Of a stretch of 64,000 nt of DNA, positions 17,163 through 24,686 are shown piece by piece. Both the position numbers and the translations under genes were made by a program. The notes beneath the pieces are model-generated. The model saw only the letters and a program-made list of their open reading frames with translations, did not search any database and had not been told where the DNA came from. How positions within the stretch are numbered: the stretch's first letter is position 1; each line of letters starts with the position of its first letter. The DNA lies in contig NZ_JAIVLG010000001.1 of assembly GCF_020524545.1 (NCBI RefSeq), positions 744,001 through 808,000 of the forward strand, in the 5' to 3' direction. Origin of the DNA: Microbacterium paraoxydans. GTDB lineage: Bacteria; Actinomycetota; Actinomycetes; Actinomycetales; Microbacteriaceae.

Positions 17163-17663
17163 ATGGATCACCTGCGACTCCGGCTCTGGTCGGAGAACGA
17201 CCTCGATCTGCTGCACGCGGCGAACACTCCGGCGATGACGGGTCATCTGGGAGGCCCGGAGACCGAAGACCAGATCGTGGAGCGCCACGCCCGCTACCTC
17301 CGTCTGGTCGCGGCGGGCGAGGCACGGATGTTCGTGATCGAAGATGCCGGGGGCTCCGCACTCGGCTCGATCGGCCACTGGCGCATGCAGTGGCGGCAGG
17401 AGCCGGCGCTGGAGGCCGGATGGTTCGTCCTTCCCGAAGCGCAAGGACGCGGGGTGGCCTCCGACGCCCTGGCTCTCGTCGTCGACGACGCCTGTGCGCA
17501 TCGAGAGGGCAGACGGTTCCTGACGGCGTTCCCCGAGGTCGGGAATGCCGCGTCGAACGGGGTCTGCCGCCGGAACGGCTTCGACCTGGTCGGCACGTTC
17601 ACCGAGCAGTTCCGCGGAGCAGAGCTGACCGTGAACGCGTGGGCGCTCGACCTCACGACGTGA
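17163..17663 (+). CDS. GNAT family N-acetyltransferase
   Basis: 166-residue GCN5-related acetyltransferase of the RimJ/RimL-like group. The N-terminal LRLRLWSENDLDLLHAAN strand-helix is followed by the acetyl-CoA pyrophosphate loop V-L-P-E-A-QGRGVASDAL (about 87-101) and the C-terminal NAASNGVCRRNGFDLVG segment that closes the CoA site. The acceptor is unknown (protein N-terminus, antibiotic or metabolite). GATCAT six bases before the ATG may be a -10 element. Convergent with the flavodoxin-like gene, whose stop is six bases away. Confidence 0.88.
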   Translation: MDHLRLRLWSENDLDLLHAANTPAMTGHLGGPETEDQIVERHARYLRLVAAGEARMFVIEDAGGSALGSIGHWRMQWRQEPALEAGWFVLPEAQGRGVASDALALVVDDACAHREGRRFLTAFPEVGNAASNGVCRRNGFDLVGTFTEQFRGAELTVNAWALDLTT

Positions 17664-17669
17664 GCGGCA

Positions 17670-18281
17670 TCAGCCCGCCGGGTACTCCTGTGCCTTGAGC
17701 GCCCTGGCGAGGTGGGCGGCGTTGCGCGCGGCCGTGCTGATCGCCGATGCGACCTTTTCCGGCGTCTCGTCGAGGTCCTTGTAGTCGGTCGTGTGCATGG
17801 CCTCGCCGTTCCAGTAGACGGAGCCCTGGGCGGGAATCGTGTAGCCCACGTCGTTCAGCGACTGGAAGAGGATCGCCGCGATGTGGTGGGCGCCGTCCTC
17901 ATTTCCCACGATGCCGGCGACAGCGACCTTGTCGAACAGGGTCGGCCTACCGCGGGCATCGGTCTCGCCGAGCTCGGCATCCAGGCGCTCGAGCACGCGC
18001 TGAGCGACGCTCGAGTGCTGTCCCATCCAGGTCGGGGTGACGAGGACGAGGATGTCGGCGTCCAGGATGCGCCGTCGGATGCTCGGCCACTCGTCGTCTC
18101 CGCCCATGTCCTTCTCCACGCCGGGGCTCAGAGTGAGATCGACGGCGCGGACGAGGTCGCCGGTGACGCCGTGCGCGGCGAGTGCATCGAGCACCTGGGT
18201 CGCGAGGAGGTCGGAACTGGAGGCAGCGGGCGACGGCTTCAGGGTGCAGGAGACGGCGACCGCGGAGAGTGGAGTCTTCAT
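17670..18281 (-). CDS. Flavodoxin-like NAD(P)H-dependent oxidoreductase
   Basis: 203-residue flavodoxin-fold protein, probably FMN-binding. It has AVAVSCTLKPSPAASSSD as the phosphate-binding region, LVLVTPTWMGQHSSVAQRVLERLD for the flavin contact helix and VAGIVGNEDGAHHIAAILFQ for the second loop. This pattern matches the WrbA/NADPH-dependent FMN reductase superfamily, and the substrate (a quinone or nitro compound) is not predictable. No signal peptide or partner gene; it converges on the upstream acetyltransferase gene. Confidence 0.85.
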   Translation of the reverse strand: MKTPLSAVAVSCTLKPSPAASSSDLLATQVLDALAAHGVTGDLVRAVDLTLSPGVEKDMGGDDEWPSIRRRILDADILVLVTPTWMGQHSSVAQRVLERLDAELGETDARGRPTLFDKVAVAGIVGNEDGAHHIAAILFQSLNDVGYTIPAQGSVYWNGEAMHTTDYKDLDETPEKVASAISTAARNAAHLARALKAQEYPAG

Positions 18282-18336
18282 GTTCCGAGCAGACCAGAAT
18301 CGAGCGCGGGTGCACAGGGGCTTCCCGTGTCCGGGC

Positions 18337-18342
18337 TATCCT
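18337..18342 (+). promoter_or_regulatory. -10 element of the small membrane protein gene
   Basis: TATCCT lies 30 bases before GTG 18372, giving a short leader that carries GGAG (18363-18366) at good spacing. This is one of the few genes here with both elements. Confidence 0.5.
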
Positions 18343-18371
18343 GGTAAACGGCACCGACGACAGGAGATCCC

Positions 18372-18575
18372 GTGATCCTCAGCTTCCTCTTCTTCATGAT
18401 CCTCTTCATCGGAGGAATCCTGCTGATGGGTATCTCGTTCGGGCTGCCGGCATTCCAGGCGCTCGCGTTCTGCGGCGGCCTCCTGCTGGTGACCCTGGCC
18501 ATGGCCTTCATGCTCCGTGAGCGCGGTTCCGCCACGCGTCGGTCGAACAACTGGTCGGGCAACCCCACCGAGTGA
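18372..18575 (+). CDS. Small two-helix membrane protein, function unknown
   Basis: 67 residues with two hydrophobic helices (about 2-23 and 26-46), then a short polar tail ERGSATRRSNNWSGNPTE that should face the cytoplasm. GTG start supported by GGAG five bases upstream. No family recognised. It converges on the acetyltransferase at 18579 with three bases between the stops. Confidence 0.7.
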   Translation: MILSFLFFMILFIGGILLMGISFGLPAFQALAFCGGLLLVTLAMAFMLRERGSATRRSNNWSGNPTE

Positions 18576-18578
18576 CCC

Positions 18579-19181
18579 TCACCGCCGCGTGGCGAGTCTC
18601 GCCTCGAGATTCGCCCTGACGGCGGGCCATTCGGGCTCGATGATCGAGTACTCCACGCTGTCCCTGAGCGCTCCGTTGCGGTAGCGGCTCATCGCGCGCA
18701 TCACGCCGTCCTGCTTGGCCCCGAGCCGCTCGATGGCAGCGCGGGACTGGAAGTTCACCCACTGCGTGGTCAATCCGACGCGGAACACCCCGAGTGACTC
18801 GAACGCGTGCTGGAGCAACAGCAGCTTCGACTCCGCATTCGTGCCGGTCCCGTGCACGGACGGTCGGTTCCACGTGTAGCCGATGTGCAGCCGTGGGACA
18901 TCGGCGACGAGGTCGTAGTACGAGGTGAGTCCGAGAACGCGGCCTGCGGCGTCGAACGCGGTGAAGGGCACCATCTCGCCCGTGTCGACGAGTCTCATGC
19001 GTCGCTCGACCTCGGCGGCGACTCCGTCGGGCGCGGGGACCGAGGTGTACCAGGCCGTCTTCCACAGGTCGCCTTCCCGCACCGCTTCGATGAGGCCGTC
19101 GACGTGCGAGCGTGCGAGCGGACGAAGCTCGACGAGCTCGCCGGTGAGGGTGACGGGGACGGGAGGGGAGAGGAAGGCCAT
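18579..19181 (-). CDS. GNAT family N-acetyltransferase
   Basis: 200-residue acetyltransferase of the RimJ/RimL type (GELVELRPLARSHVDGL at the N-terminus; LHIGYTWNRPSVHGTGTNAE as the acetyl-CoA loop, VNFQSRAAIERLGAKQDGV near the C-terminus). This GTGTNAESK form of the loop is common in a group of uncharacterised actinobacterial GNAT proteins. The frame is open further upstream, but ATG 19181 gives the natural N-terminus and lies eight bases after the stop of the ImmA-like gene, so it may be read through from that unit. Acceptor substrate unknown. Confidence 0.87.
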   Translation of the reverse strand: MAFLSPPVPVTLTGELVELRPLARSHVDGLIEAVREGDLWKTAWYTSVPAPDGVAAEVERRMRLVDTGEMVPFTAFDAAGRVLGLTSYYDLVADVPRLHIGYTWNRPSVHGTGTNAESKLLLLQHAFESLGVFRVGLTTQWVNFQSRAAIERLGAKQDGVMRAMSRYRNGALRDSVEYSIIEPEWPAVRANLEARLATRR

Positions 19182-19189
19182 GACGACAT

Positions 19190-19588
19190 TCAACCAGCGC
19201 GGGCGAGCGGGACGGCGCCTTCGCTCAGCAACCGTTGGAAGGCCGTCACGAGTTCGACGGTGACGCCGAGCTCGAATGCCAGGCTGGCGAGGTGGGGGCC
19301 GCGGACAGCCTCGGCGTCGGCATACGCCTCCACGGTTATGAGCTGGCGGGCCGCCCACTCATCGGCCCGACGCTCCTGCTGCGCGCGGACCGTGGGAGAA
19401 GAGGTGGGAAGGTGGCCGAGGTGCGCGTGCCCGAGTTCGTGCGCGAGGACGCTGCGCATCGTTCGGCTGCTCATCCCCGGAGCGAGCCGGATCGTCCGTG
19501 TCTCGGGGTCGAAGCCACCTCGGGTGCGCCCGGTGCGCTCGACGACCCGCAACCGACGCTCCTCGGCGAGACGGAGGAGGTGCTGCAT
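19190..19588 (-). CDS. ImmA/IrrE family metallo-endopeptidase
   Basis: 132-residue zinc peptidase. HELGH at residues 50-54 provides two histidine ligands and the catalytic glutamate; the glutamate in ERRADEWAA (about 73) is the third ligand. ImmA/IrrE proteases cleave or displace partner XRE-type repressors, as in the ICEBs1 ImmA-ImmR and Deinococcus IrrE-DdrO pairs. The gene directly follows an XRE repressor gene (44-base gap) and has its own GAGGAGG ribosome-binding site, so the repressor is the obvious target. It is short compared with IrrE and lacks the extra C-terminal domain, so it is a minimal protease. Confidence 0.9.
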   Translation of the reverse strand: MQHLLRLAEERRLRVVERTGRTRGGFDPETRTIRLAPGMSSRTMRSVLAHELGHAHLGHLPTSSPTVRAQQERRADEWAARQLITVEAYADAEAVRGPHLASLAFELGVTVELVTAFQRLLSEGAVPLARAG

Positions 19589-19632
19589 GGTGCTCCTCCT
19601 CGTTCCGGTCCGTTCCGGCGCTCGAGGCCGGG

Positions 19633-20007
19633 TCAGTCGTAGAGGTCGTCCGAATCGGCGTCATGGTGGACGCGGGAATCGAAGGCGACTTCGCGGACAT
19701 CTTCGCGTGGACCGGCGACATCGGGTGTACGGCGGAGTGGAGTGATGCGCGCGGTGGGCTCGCCGTCCGCCCGGAGCCGCTCCTCCGCGCGGGCGAGCAG
19801 TACGTGGGGGTCCACGCCGAGCGTGGCGCAGACGGAGTAGACGACTGGAACGGGGATCGCGCGCTTTCCGGTGACGTAGTTGTCGAGCGCGCTGCGTGCG
19901 ATGCCGATCCCGCGAGCCATGGCGGCGATGCTGCTTCGGGAGGCGGCGATCTCCGCGCGCATCTGGCGGCCCACGGCTTCGTTGAACTCCTCTGCAGCTG
20001 TCTTCAC
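19633..20007 (-). CDS. XRE family transcriptional repressor (ImmA partner)
   Basis: 124 residues. Residues about 10-70 form a Cro/C1-type helix-turn-helix with SSIAAMARGIGIARSALDNY and VTGKRAIPVPVVYSVCATL. The rest is a polar, acidic tail (REDVREVAFDSRVHHDADSDD) that may hold the cleavage site for the protease. I chose GTG 20007: TATCGT ends seven bases upstream and a perfect palindrome covers the -35 region. GTG 20016 is possible. The longer open frame would translate through the palindrome and is unlikely. Regulator and protease genes form one transcript. Confidence 0.85.
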   Translation of the reverse strand: MKTAAEEFNEAVGRQMRAEIAASRSSIAAMARGIGIARSALDNYVTGKRAIPVPVVYSVCATLGVDPHVLLARAEERLRADGEPTARITPLRRTPDVAGPREDVREVAFDSRVHHDADSDDLYD

Positions 20008-20014
20008 CCGGCTC

Positions 20015-20020
20015 ACGATA
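20015..20020 (-). promoter_or_regulatory. -10 element of the XRE-ImmA operon
   Basis: TATCGT (minus strand) seven bases before GTG 20007; its -35 region falls inside the palindrome 20035-20054. Confidence 0.5.
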
Positions 20021-20034
20021 GCAGCGCTCCGAAG

Positions 20035-20054
20035 CCAGAATGCTGCCATTCTGG
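20035..20054. promoter_or_regulatory. Perfect palindromic operator between divergent XRE genes
   Basis: CCAGAATG-CTGC-CATTCTGG: two perfect 8-bp arms separated by four bases. It lies over the -35 region of the leftward XRE-ImmA operon and 35 bases upstream of the -10 of the rightward small XRE gene, so one bound dimer could control both. Confidence 0.7.
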
Positions 20055-20089
20055 TTCACCCGGCGGCGTCGAGTGTCCGTGTGGAGCGG

Positions 20090-20095
20090 TAGCGT
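20090..20095 (+). promoter_or_regulatory. -10 element of the small XRE gene
   Basis: TAGCGT six bases before ATG 20102. Confidence 0.55.
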
Positions 20096-20101
20096 AGGCG
20101 T

Positions 20102-20332
20102 ATGGGGACACATCTACGTCATTTGTTGGCATCCGAAGTCGAGAGAGCACGGCTGCATGCCGGAGTGACCATCGCCGACCTCTCGCAGCGCTCCGGCATC
20201 GGCCTGAGCGAACTGGCGGACCTCCTCGACGGGAAGAGGGACTTCACCGTGGTCGATCTGGCAGCCGTCGCCGAGGCGCTCGACGTGGCAGTGACGACGC
20301 TCCTGCCTGCGTCCGTCGCCGACGACGGCTGA
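20102..20332 (+). CDS. Small XRE-type helix-turn-helix protein
   Basis: 76 residues that are almost entirely a Cro/C1-like HTH: HLLASEVERARLHAGVTIAD, LSQRSGIGLSELADLLDGKR (recognition helix region) and VVDLAAVAEALDVAVTTLL. It is short enough to be a bare DNA-binding domain, so it could compete or form a heterodimer with the divergent repressor at the shared palindrome, in the way of Cro and CI; that role is inference. It is followed after 29 bases by an aldo/keto reductase gene with its own promoter. Confidence 0.82.
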   Translation: MGTHLRHLLASEVERARLHAGVTIADLSQRSGIGLSELADLLDGKRDFTVVDLAAVAEALDVAVTTLLPASVADDG

Positions 20333-20348
20333 CGTCGGTCGTGCGGGG

Positions 20349-20354
20349 TAGCGT
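20349..20354 (+). promoter_or_regulatory. -10 element of the aldo/keto reductase at 20362
   Basis: TAGCGT seven bases before ATG 20362. It favours this start over the in-frame GTG at 20341. Confidence 0.5.
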
Positions 20355-20361
20355 GGTCCCC

Positions 20362-21291
20362 ATGAAGACCGTCGCATTCGGATCCGCCACCGCTCCCGCC
20401 GTCATCGCCGGCATGATGCGCATTCACGACAAGGACGATGCGCACGTCAGGACGCTGTACGCCACGGCGCGGGACGCGGGCATCGACTTCTTCGACCACG
20501 CCGACATCTACGGCGGGAGCATGCACCGGTGCGAGGCGCGATTCGCCGACGCCTTGCAGCTCAGTGCGTCCGAGCGCGATGAGATCGTGCTGCAGACCAA
20601 ATGCGGCATCGTGCCTGCGCAGGGCATGTTCGACTTCTCCTACGAGCACATCGTGCGCCAGGTCGAGGGCTCGCTGGCGGCGCTGCGCACCGATCGTCTC
20701 GACGTGCTGCTGCTCCACCGTCCCGACATCCTGGTCGAGCCCGATGAGGTCGCCCGGGCGTTCGACGACCTCGAGGCCGCGGGCAAGGTGAAGGCGTTCG
20801 GCGTCTCGAACCACACGCCGAGACAGATCGATCTTCTCCGCACGGCAGTCCGGCAACCCCTGATCGCGAACCAGCTGCAGCTTTCGCTCACCCATGCGCC
20901 CCTTCTCGCGCAACCGGTGGCGGCGAACATGGCGGGCCATGAGCAGAGCGTCGAGCGCGACGGCGGAGGGCTCGTGGGGTACTGCCGGATCAACGGCATC
21001 ACGATTCAGGCGTGGTCGCCTTTCCAGGACGGGTTCTCGCGCGGCGTCTTCCTCGGCAACCCCGAGTACCCCGAGCTGAACGCGGTGATCGACCGCCTGG
21101 CGGCTGCGCACGACGTGGCACCGATCGCGATAGCGACCGCCTGGATCACGCGCCACCCCGCCGGCATGCAGGTCGTTCTCGGGACCACGACGCCGCAGCG
21201 GGTGCAGCAGGCCGCGGCGGGTGCCGACATCGAGCTCACGCGGCCCGAGTGGTACGAACTGTTCCGTGCGGCCGGGCACCTGCTTCCGTAG
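20362..21291 (+). CDS. Aldo/keto reductase (YdhF-like)
   Basis: 309-residue (beta/alpha)8 NADPH-dependent oxidoreductase. The catalytic tetrad is readable: Asp45, Tyr50 (DHADIYGG), Lys80 (LQTKCG) and His119 (LLLHRPD). NADPH-binding residues lie in the C-terminal VVLGTTTPQRVQQ segment. The layout resembles E. coli YdhF, a reductase of unknown physiological substrate. Single gene with its own -10 element. Confidence 0.92.
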   Translation: MKTVAFGSATAPAVIAGMMRIHDKDDAHVRTLYATARDAGIDFFDHADIYGGSMHRCEARFADALQLSASERDEIVLQTKCGIVPAQGMFDFSYEHIVRQVEGSLAALRTDRLDVLLLHRPDILVEPDEVARAFDDLEAAGKVKAFGVSNHTPRQIDLLRTAVRQPLIANQLQLSLTHAPLLAQPVAANMAGHEQSVERDGGGLVGYCRINGITIQAWSPFQDGFSRGVFLGNPEYPELNAVIDRLAAAHDVAPIAIATAWITRHPAGMQVVLGTTTPQRVQQAAAGADIELTRPEWYELFRAAGHLLP

Positions 21292-21330
21292 TCGACCGGG
21301 CGCAGCGAGGCGAGCCGTCGCGTCGTCGTC

Positions 21331-21336
21331 TACCCT
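21331..21336 (+). promoter_or_regulatory. -10 element of the PLDc_N protein gene
   Basis: TACCCT six bases before ATG 21343. Confidence 0.55.
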
Positions 21337-21342
21337 GAGTTC

Positions 21343-21732
21343 ATGCCGTTCCTGTTCTCGCTTCTCATCATCGCCCTGATGATCGGCGCGCTGATCGACA
21401 TCATCACTCGAGACAATTCTCTGGTGAAGCACCTGCCGAAGATGGTGTGGATCATCATCGTCATCCTGCTGCCACTCATCGGAAGCGCACTGTGGTTCGC
21501 GATCGGTCGCGAGTACGGCGACGCCGGCGTACAGATTCCCCGGATGCGGAGGGCGCAGCGGCCCTCACCGCAGACCGACGTGCGACCGGCCCCGCCGGTC
21601 GATCGGCGCACGACGGAGGAGCAGATCGCCGATCTCGACCGTGAGATCGAGGAATGGCGTCTTCGCCAAGAGATCGAGAAGCGCCGACGCGACGGCGACG
21701 CTCCGTCCGGCTCCGCAGGGCCGACCTCCTAG
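21343..21732 (+). CDS. PLDc_N domain membrane protein
   Basis: 129 residues. Two membrane helices (about 3-19 and 34-54) enclose the PLDc_N signature, ending LLPLIGSALWFAIGRE; this module is found at the N-terminus of cardiolipin synthases and also alone, as here. After residue 60 follows a Pro/Arg-rich stretch and a charged coiled-coil (EEQIADLDREIEEWRLRQEI). No phospholipase catalytic domain is present. Probably a small membrane scaffold; function unknown. Its stop overlaps the convergent epimerase stop by four bases. Confidence 0.85.
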   Translation: MPFLFSLLIIALMIGALIDIITRDNSLVKHLPKMVWIIIVILLPLIGSALWFAIGREYGDAGVQIPRMRRAQRPSPQTDVRPAPPVDRRTTEEQIADLDREIEEWRLRQEIEKRRRDGDAPSGSAGPTS

Positions 21733-22712
21733 GCGGCGTGCGGGCGGTCGAACGACTCGCGGATCGCCTCCTCCAGCCGCGGATGACGGAACTCGAACCC
21801 GGCGGCGGTGAGCTTCTCGGGCAGCACCCAACGGCTCTTCAGGATCAGCTCGGTCTCGGTGCGGATGCCGATGGCTCCGAGCTCCAGCATCCACCGAGGC
21901 ATCGGCGGGCCGATCCGGGCACCCAGCACGTCGCGCACGGTCGCCATGAACTCGACGTTGTCGACGGGATGCGGGGCGGCGGCGTTGACCGGTCCGTCGA
22001 GCGACGGCGTCTGCTCGAGGAAGTCGATGATCCGGGCGACGTCTTCGATGTGCACCCAGCTGAAGCGTTGCCGACCCCGACGTGCCCCCGGAAAGTGTGC
22101 CGTTCCTGCCGCTCGACGGGCGGCGCTCACCGGCCAGCGCCCGTCGTACTGCGGACCTCCGAGGCCGAGACGCGCCAGGGTCTTGAGGGGTTCGAGCACG
22201 CCGCCGTGACCGAGGACGATCGTGCTGCGCAGAGCGACCCGACGCGTGGCCGGCAGGTCGTCGGCGAACAACGCGTGCTCCCACGCCTTGGCGACCTCGA
22301 CGGAGAATCCGGTGCCGATCTCGCCGGAGGACTCGGTCATCGGGCGGTCTTCGGCGTGCCGGTAGATCGTGGCGGTCGAGGAGTTCACCCAGAACGGGGG
22401 AGGCGTCGTCGCCCGCGCGATCGCGGTGCTCAACGAGGACGTGGTGTCGAGCCGCGAGCGGAAGATCTCCGCGCGGTTCTCGGTGGTGTAGCGGCAGTTG
22501 ACGCTCTTGCCGGCGAGGCCGATCACCAGGGACGCGCCATCGACGGCGCGATCTATCTCGACCTGGTCGCCCCACCGGATGTCGGCGCCCGAGCGGGAGA
22601 CCGTCACCACTTCGCGACCCGCGGCGCGGAGCCGTGGCGCGAGGTACGACCCCATGAACCCCGTGGACCCGCCGATGACCACTCGTCCCGTGCCGATGCG
22701 GTCCGTGCTCAT
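21729..22712 (-). CDS. TIGR01777-type NAD-dependent epimerase (DUF1731)
   Basis: 327-residue short-chain-dehydrogenase-fold protein. N-terminal GGSTGFMGSYLAPRL is the NAD(P) Rossmann loop. LAGKSVNCRYTTENRAEIF is the hallmark of the YfcH/TIGR01777 group, and the C-terminal domain (about 235-327, LKSRWVLPEKLTAAGFEF) is DUF1731. The biochemical role is unknown in the family. Its ATG overlaps the stop of a DUF4166 gene (ATGA), a frequent pairing, so the two probably work together. Confidence 0.92.
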   Translation of the reverse strand: MSTDRIGTGRVVIGGSTGFMGSYLAPRLRAAGREVVTVSRSGADIRWGDQVEIDRAVDGASLVIGLAGKSVNCRYTTENRAEIFRSRLDTTSSLSTAIARATTPPPFWVNSSTATIYRHAEDRPMTESSGEIGTGFSVEVAKAWEHALFADDLPATRRVALRSTIVLGHGGVLEPLKTLARLGLGGPQYDGRWPVSAARRAAGTAHFPGARRGRQRFSWVHIEDVARIIDFLEQTPSLDGPVNAAAPHPVDNVEFMATVRDVLGARIGPPMPRWMLELGAIGIRTETELILKSRWVLPEKLTAAGFEFRHPRLEEAIRESFDRPHAA

Positions 22713-23344
22713 GCGGTCTGCTCCTTCGTTGCGGCCGGTTCGATGCGATAGCGGAAACGGCCCCGATACTCGTACACGCGTCCGATGACGGGCAGGTGGA
22801 CGGTGAGGGTCACGCACTGGCTGTCGCGAGCATCGTCGAAATGCTCCGTCAGCCGGATGGTCGGCGAGAGCGGGCGGGGGACGCGCAGCCGGAGCCGCCC
22901 GAGACGCACACCGACGGCGTTGCTGGTGAGACGGAGGGCGCCGTCGTGCGTCTCGACGTCGAAACACGCAGCGAGGAGGCCGGGTTCTCCGAGCTCGTCG
23001 ACGATGCGTCCGTGCCGCGTGAGGGCCGCGGCGTCGCGCATCACCCAGGGTCCTCGTGCGAGATCGAAGGTGCGCTCGCCGATGGCCCGTGAGGCCACCG
23101 TGCGGTTCTCCACGCGGAACGGCACATCGCGCTCCCAGGCGGCGGCGACCACGCCGCGTCCTTCGAGGAGCCGTAGCAGAGGCCAGAGCCAGCGTCGCGG
23201 TGTGCCGACCCGCTCGAAAACACCCTCGCCGACGCCGACCGCGCCCTCGGGTATCGCCGCGAAGTAGGTGCGCAGTCGGGGGTGCAGGTCGTCGATCCGC
23301 TCACCGAGTGCCCGAGCATACGGGGACTGCGGCACGAGCGTCAC
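22709..23344 (-). CDS. DUF4166 family protein
   Basis: 211 residues; resembles DUF4166, a domain often encoded beside or fused to TIGR01777/epimerase proteins. Landmarks are LHPRLRTYFAAIPEGAVGVG at the N-terminus, FDLARGPWVMRDAA in the middle and VIGRVYEYRGRFRY at the end. No catalytic motif or membrane segment is seen; a lipid- or ligand-binding beta-barrel is conceivable but not shown. GTG start with TAGGCT six bases upstream, no ribosome-binding site. Confidence 0.85.
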   Translation of the reverse strand: MTLVPQSPYARALGERIDDLHPRLRTYFAAIPEGAVGVGEGVFERVGTPRRWLWPLLRLLEGRGVVAAAWERDVPFRVENRTVASRAIGERTFDLARGPWVMRDAAALTRHGRIVDELGEPGLLAACFDVETHDGALRLTSNAVGVRLGRLRLRVPRPLSPTIRLTEHFDDARDSQCVTLTVHLPVIGRVYEYRGRFRYRIEPAATKEQTA

Positions 23345-23350
23345 CCCTCG

Positions 23351-23356
23351 AGCCTA
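23351..23356 (-). promoter_or_regulatory. -10 element of the DUF4166-epimerase operon
   Basis: TAGGCT on the minus strand, six bases before GTG 23344. Confidence 0.55.
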
Positions 23357-23371
23357 GCCCGCCGGCTGTGG

Positions 23372-24571
23372 TCAGCCCCGATGAACCGCGGCGACGCGGG
23401 CGTCGACGTTGGCCGGAGAGAGCACCTCCCTGGCGACCATGATCGCCGCCCCCAGGACCGCGGCGCGTTCGCCGGTGGGGGACTGGACGATGGCCAGGTG
23501 CTGGGTGGCGAGCGGGATCGAACGGCGGTAGACGACCTCGCGCACGCCGGCCAGCAGATGCTCGCCGGCTCGGGCGATGCTGCCGCCCAGGACCACGATG
23601 GACGGGTTGAGCAGGTTCACGACGGTCGCGAGCACCTCTCCGACGTCGCGACCAGCCTGACGCAAGGCCTCGATGGCGGCGGTGTTGCCGCTGCGCACGA
23701 GCTCGGTCACGTCACGGCTGGTCTCGGCGTCGATGCCCTGTGCGCGAAGCGATGCGGCGATCGCGCTGCCGCTGGCCAGATCCTCGAGGTCGCGCTCCTC
23801 ATCGGCCGCGTGGGTCGACTCGGACGAATGCGGCACCCGCACATGGCCCATGTCGCCGGCCGAGCCCTGTGCGCCGCGCTGCAGGCGCCCTCCGGCGATG
23901 ATGCCCGCTCCGATGCCCGTGGCGACCTTCACGAAGATGAGATCGGTGGTGTCGGGGAAGCTCGTGATCTGCTCCCCGAGGGCGAGCACGTTCACGTCGT
24001 TGTCGACGAGGACCGGCACATCGAAGCTCTGCTGTACGTAGCCGGGGATGTCGAAGCGGTCCCAGCCCGGCATGATGGGCGGATTGTAGGGGCGCCCCGT
24101 GGAGTGCTCGACGGGCCCGGGCACTCCGATGCCGACGCCCACGAGCGCCTCGGCGGGAGCCTCGACGCCCCCGAGGAGCGTGCGTGCCTCGGCCAGCATG
24201 CGATCGAGCACAGGCTCGGGACCGCTCGCGATGTCGAGCGGATGGGTCGTCGAGGCGAGGATGCGGCCGCCGAGATCGGCGAGAGCGACCGTGGCGTGGG
24301 AAGCGCCGAGGTCGACGGCGAGCACGAGGCCGGCGCGCGGATTGAAGGCGACGCGCGACGGCGGACGCCCCCCGGTGGACGCGGCTTCCCCAGCGGGTAC
24401 GAGCAGCCCCGCGGAGAGCAAGGCGTCTACGCGGGTCGAGACGGTGGATCGCGCAAGCCCGGTCAGGTGCACGAGATCGGCCTTGGTACGCGCCTGACCG
24501 TCCAGGAGGAGCTGGAAAATGTCGCCGGCACCGTTCGAAGCGCTGGGGAAGATGCGTTCCGCGTCACTCAT
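23372..24571 (-). CDS. ROK family transcriptional regulator
   Basis: 399 residues: a MarR-like winged helix (about 12-75, RTKADLVHLTGLARSTVSTR) joined to a ROK sugar-kinase-like domain. The ROK domain has the ATP-binding strand VLAVDLGASHATVALADLGG (about 83), GVGIGVPGPVE, the VDNDVN segment and GSAGDMGHVRVP. The usual cysteine-rich zinc motif after GHxxV is missing (PHSSESTHAADEERD instead), so it is unlikely to be an active kinase. It is transcribed divergently from the glycoside operon, 115 bases away, and is the probable sugar-responsive repressor of that operon. Confidence 0.93.
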   Translation of the reverse strand: MSDAERIFPSASNGAGDIFQLLLDGQARTKADLVHLTGLARSTVSTRVDALLSAGLLVPAGEAASTGGRPPSRVAFNPRAGLVLAVDLGASHATVALADLGGRILASTTHPLDIASGPEPVLDRMLAEARTLLGGVEAPAEALVGVGIGVPGPVEHSTGRPYNPPIMPGWDRFDIPGYVQQSFDVPVLVDNDVNVLALGEQITSFPDTTDLIFVKVATGIGAGIIAGGRLQRGAQGSAGDMGHVRVPHSSESTHAADEERDLEDLASGSAIAASLRAQGIDAETSRDVTELVRSGNTAAIEALRQAGRDVGEVLATVVNLLNPSIVVLGGSIARAGEHLLAGVREVVYRRSIPLATQHLAIVQSPTGERAAVLGAAIMVAREVLSPANVDARVAAVHRG

Positions 24572-24634
24572 AGGGGTCAGTAAATCACAGGGTTTCCCTC
24601 AAGAGCGCATAGGCATCTGACGATTGTGAAAACT

Positions 24635-24658
24635 CTTTTGACGAAGAACTAGCAAAAG
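24635..24658. promoter_or_regulatory. Candidate ROK operator with leaderless promoter
   Basis: CTTTTG (24635-24640) and CAAAAG (24653-24658) form a 6-bp inverted repeat with a 12-base spacer in the most A+T-rich spot of the intergenic region. CAGAAT at 24674-24679, seven bases before ATG 24687, can serve as -10, so the repeat would cover its -35 region. Confidence 0.4.
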
Positions 24659-24686
24659 TATGGCGACCTGTGTCAGAATCATCGAC

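Noticed and set aside
19190..20332. Prophage or integrative element around the ImmA/XRE genes
   Set aside because: No integrase, relaxase, portal, capsid or attachment-site repeats nearby; neighbours are ordinary metabolic genes.
24638..24643. TTGACG as -35 of the glycoside operon
   Set aside because: No -10-like hexamer at 16-19 bases; the CAGAAT nearer the start is about 30 bases away.
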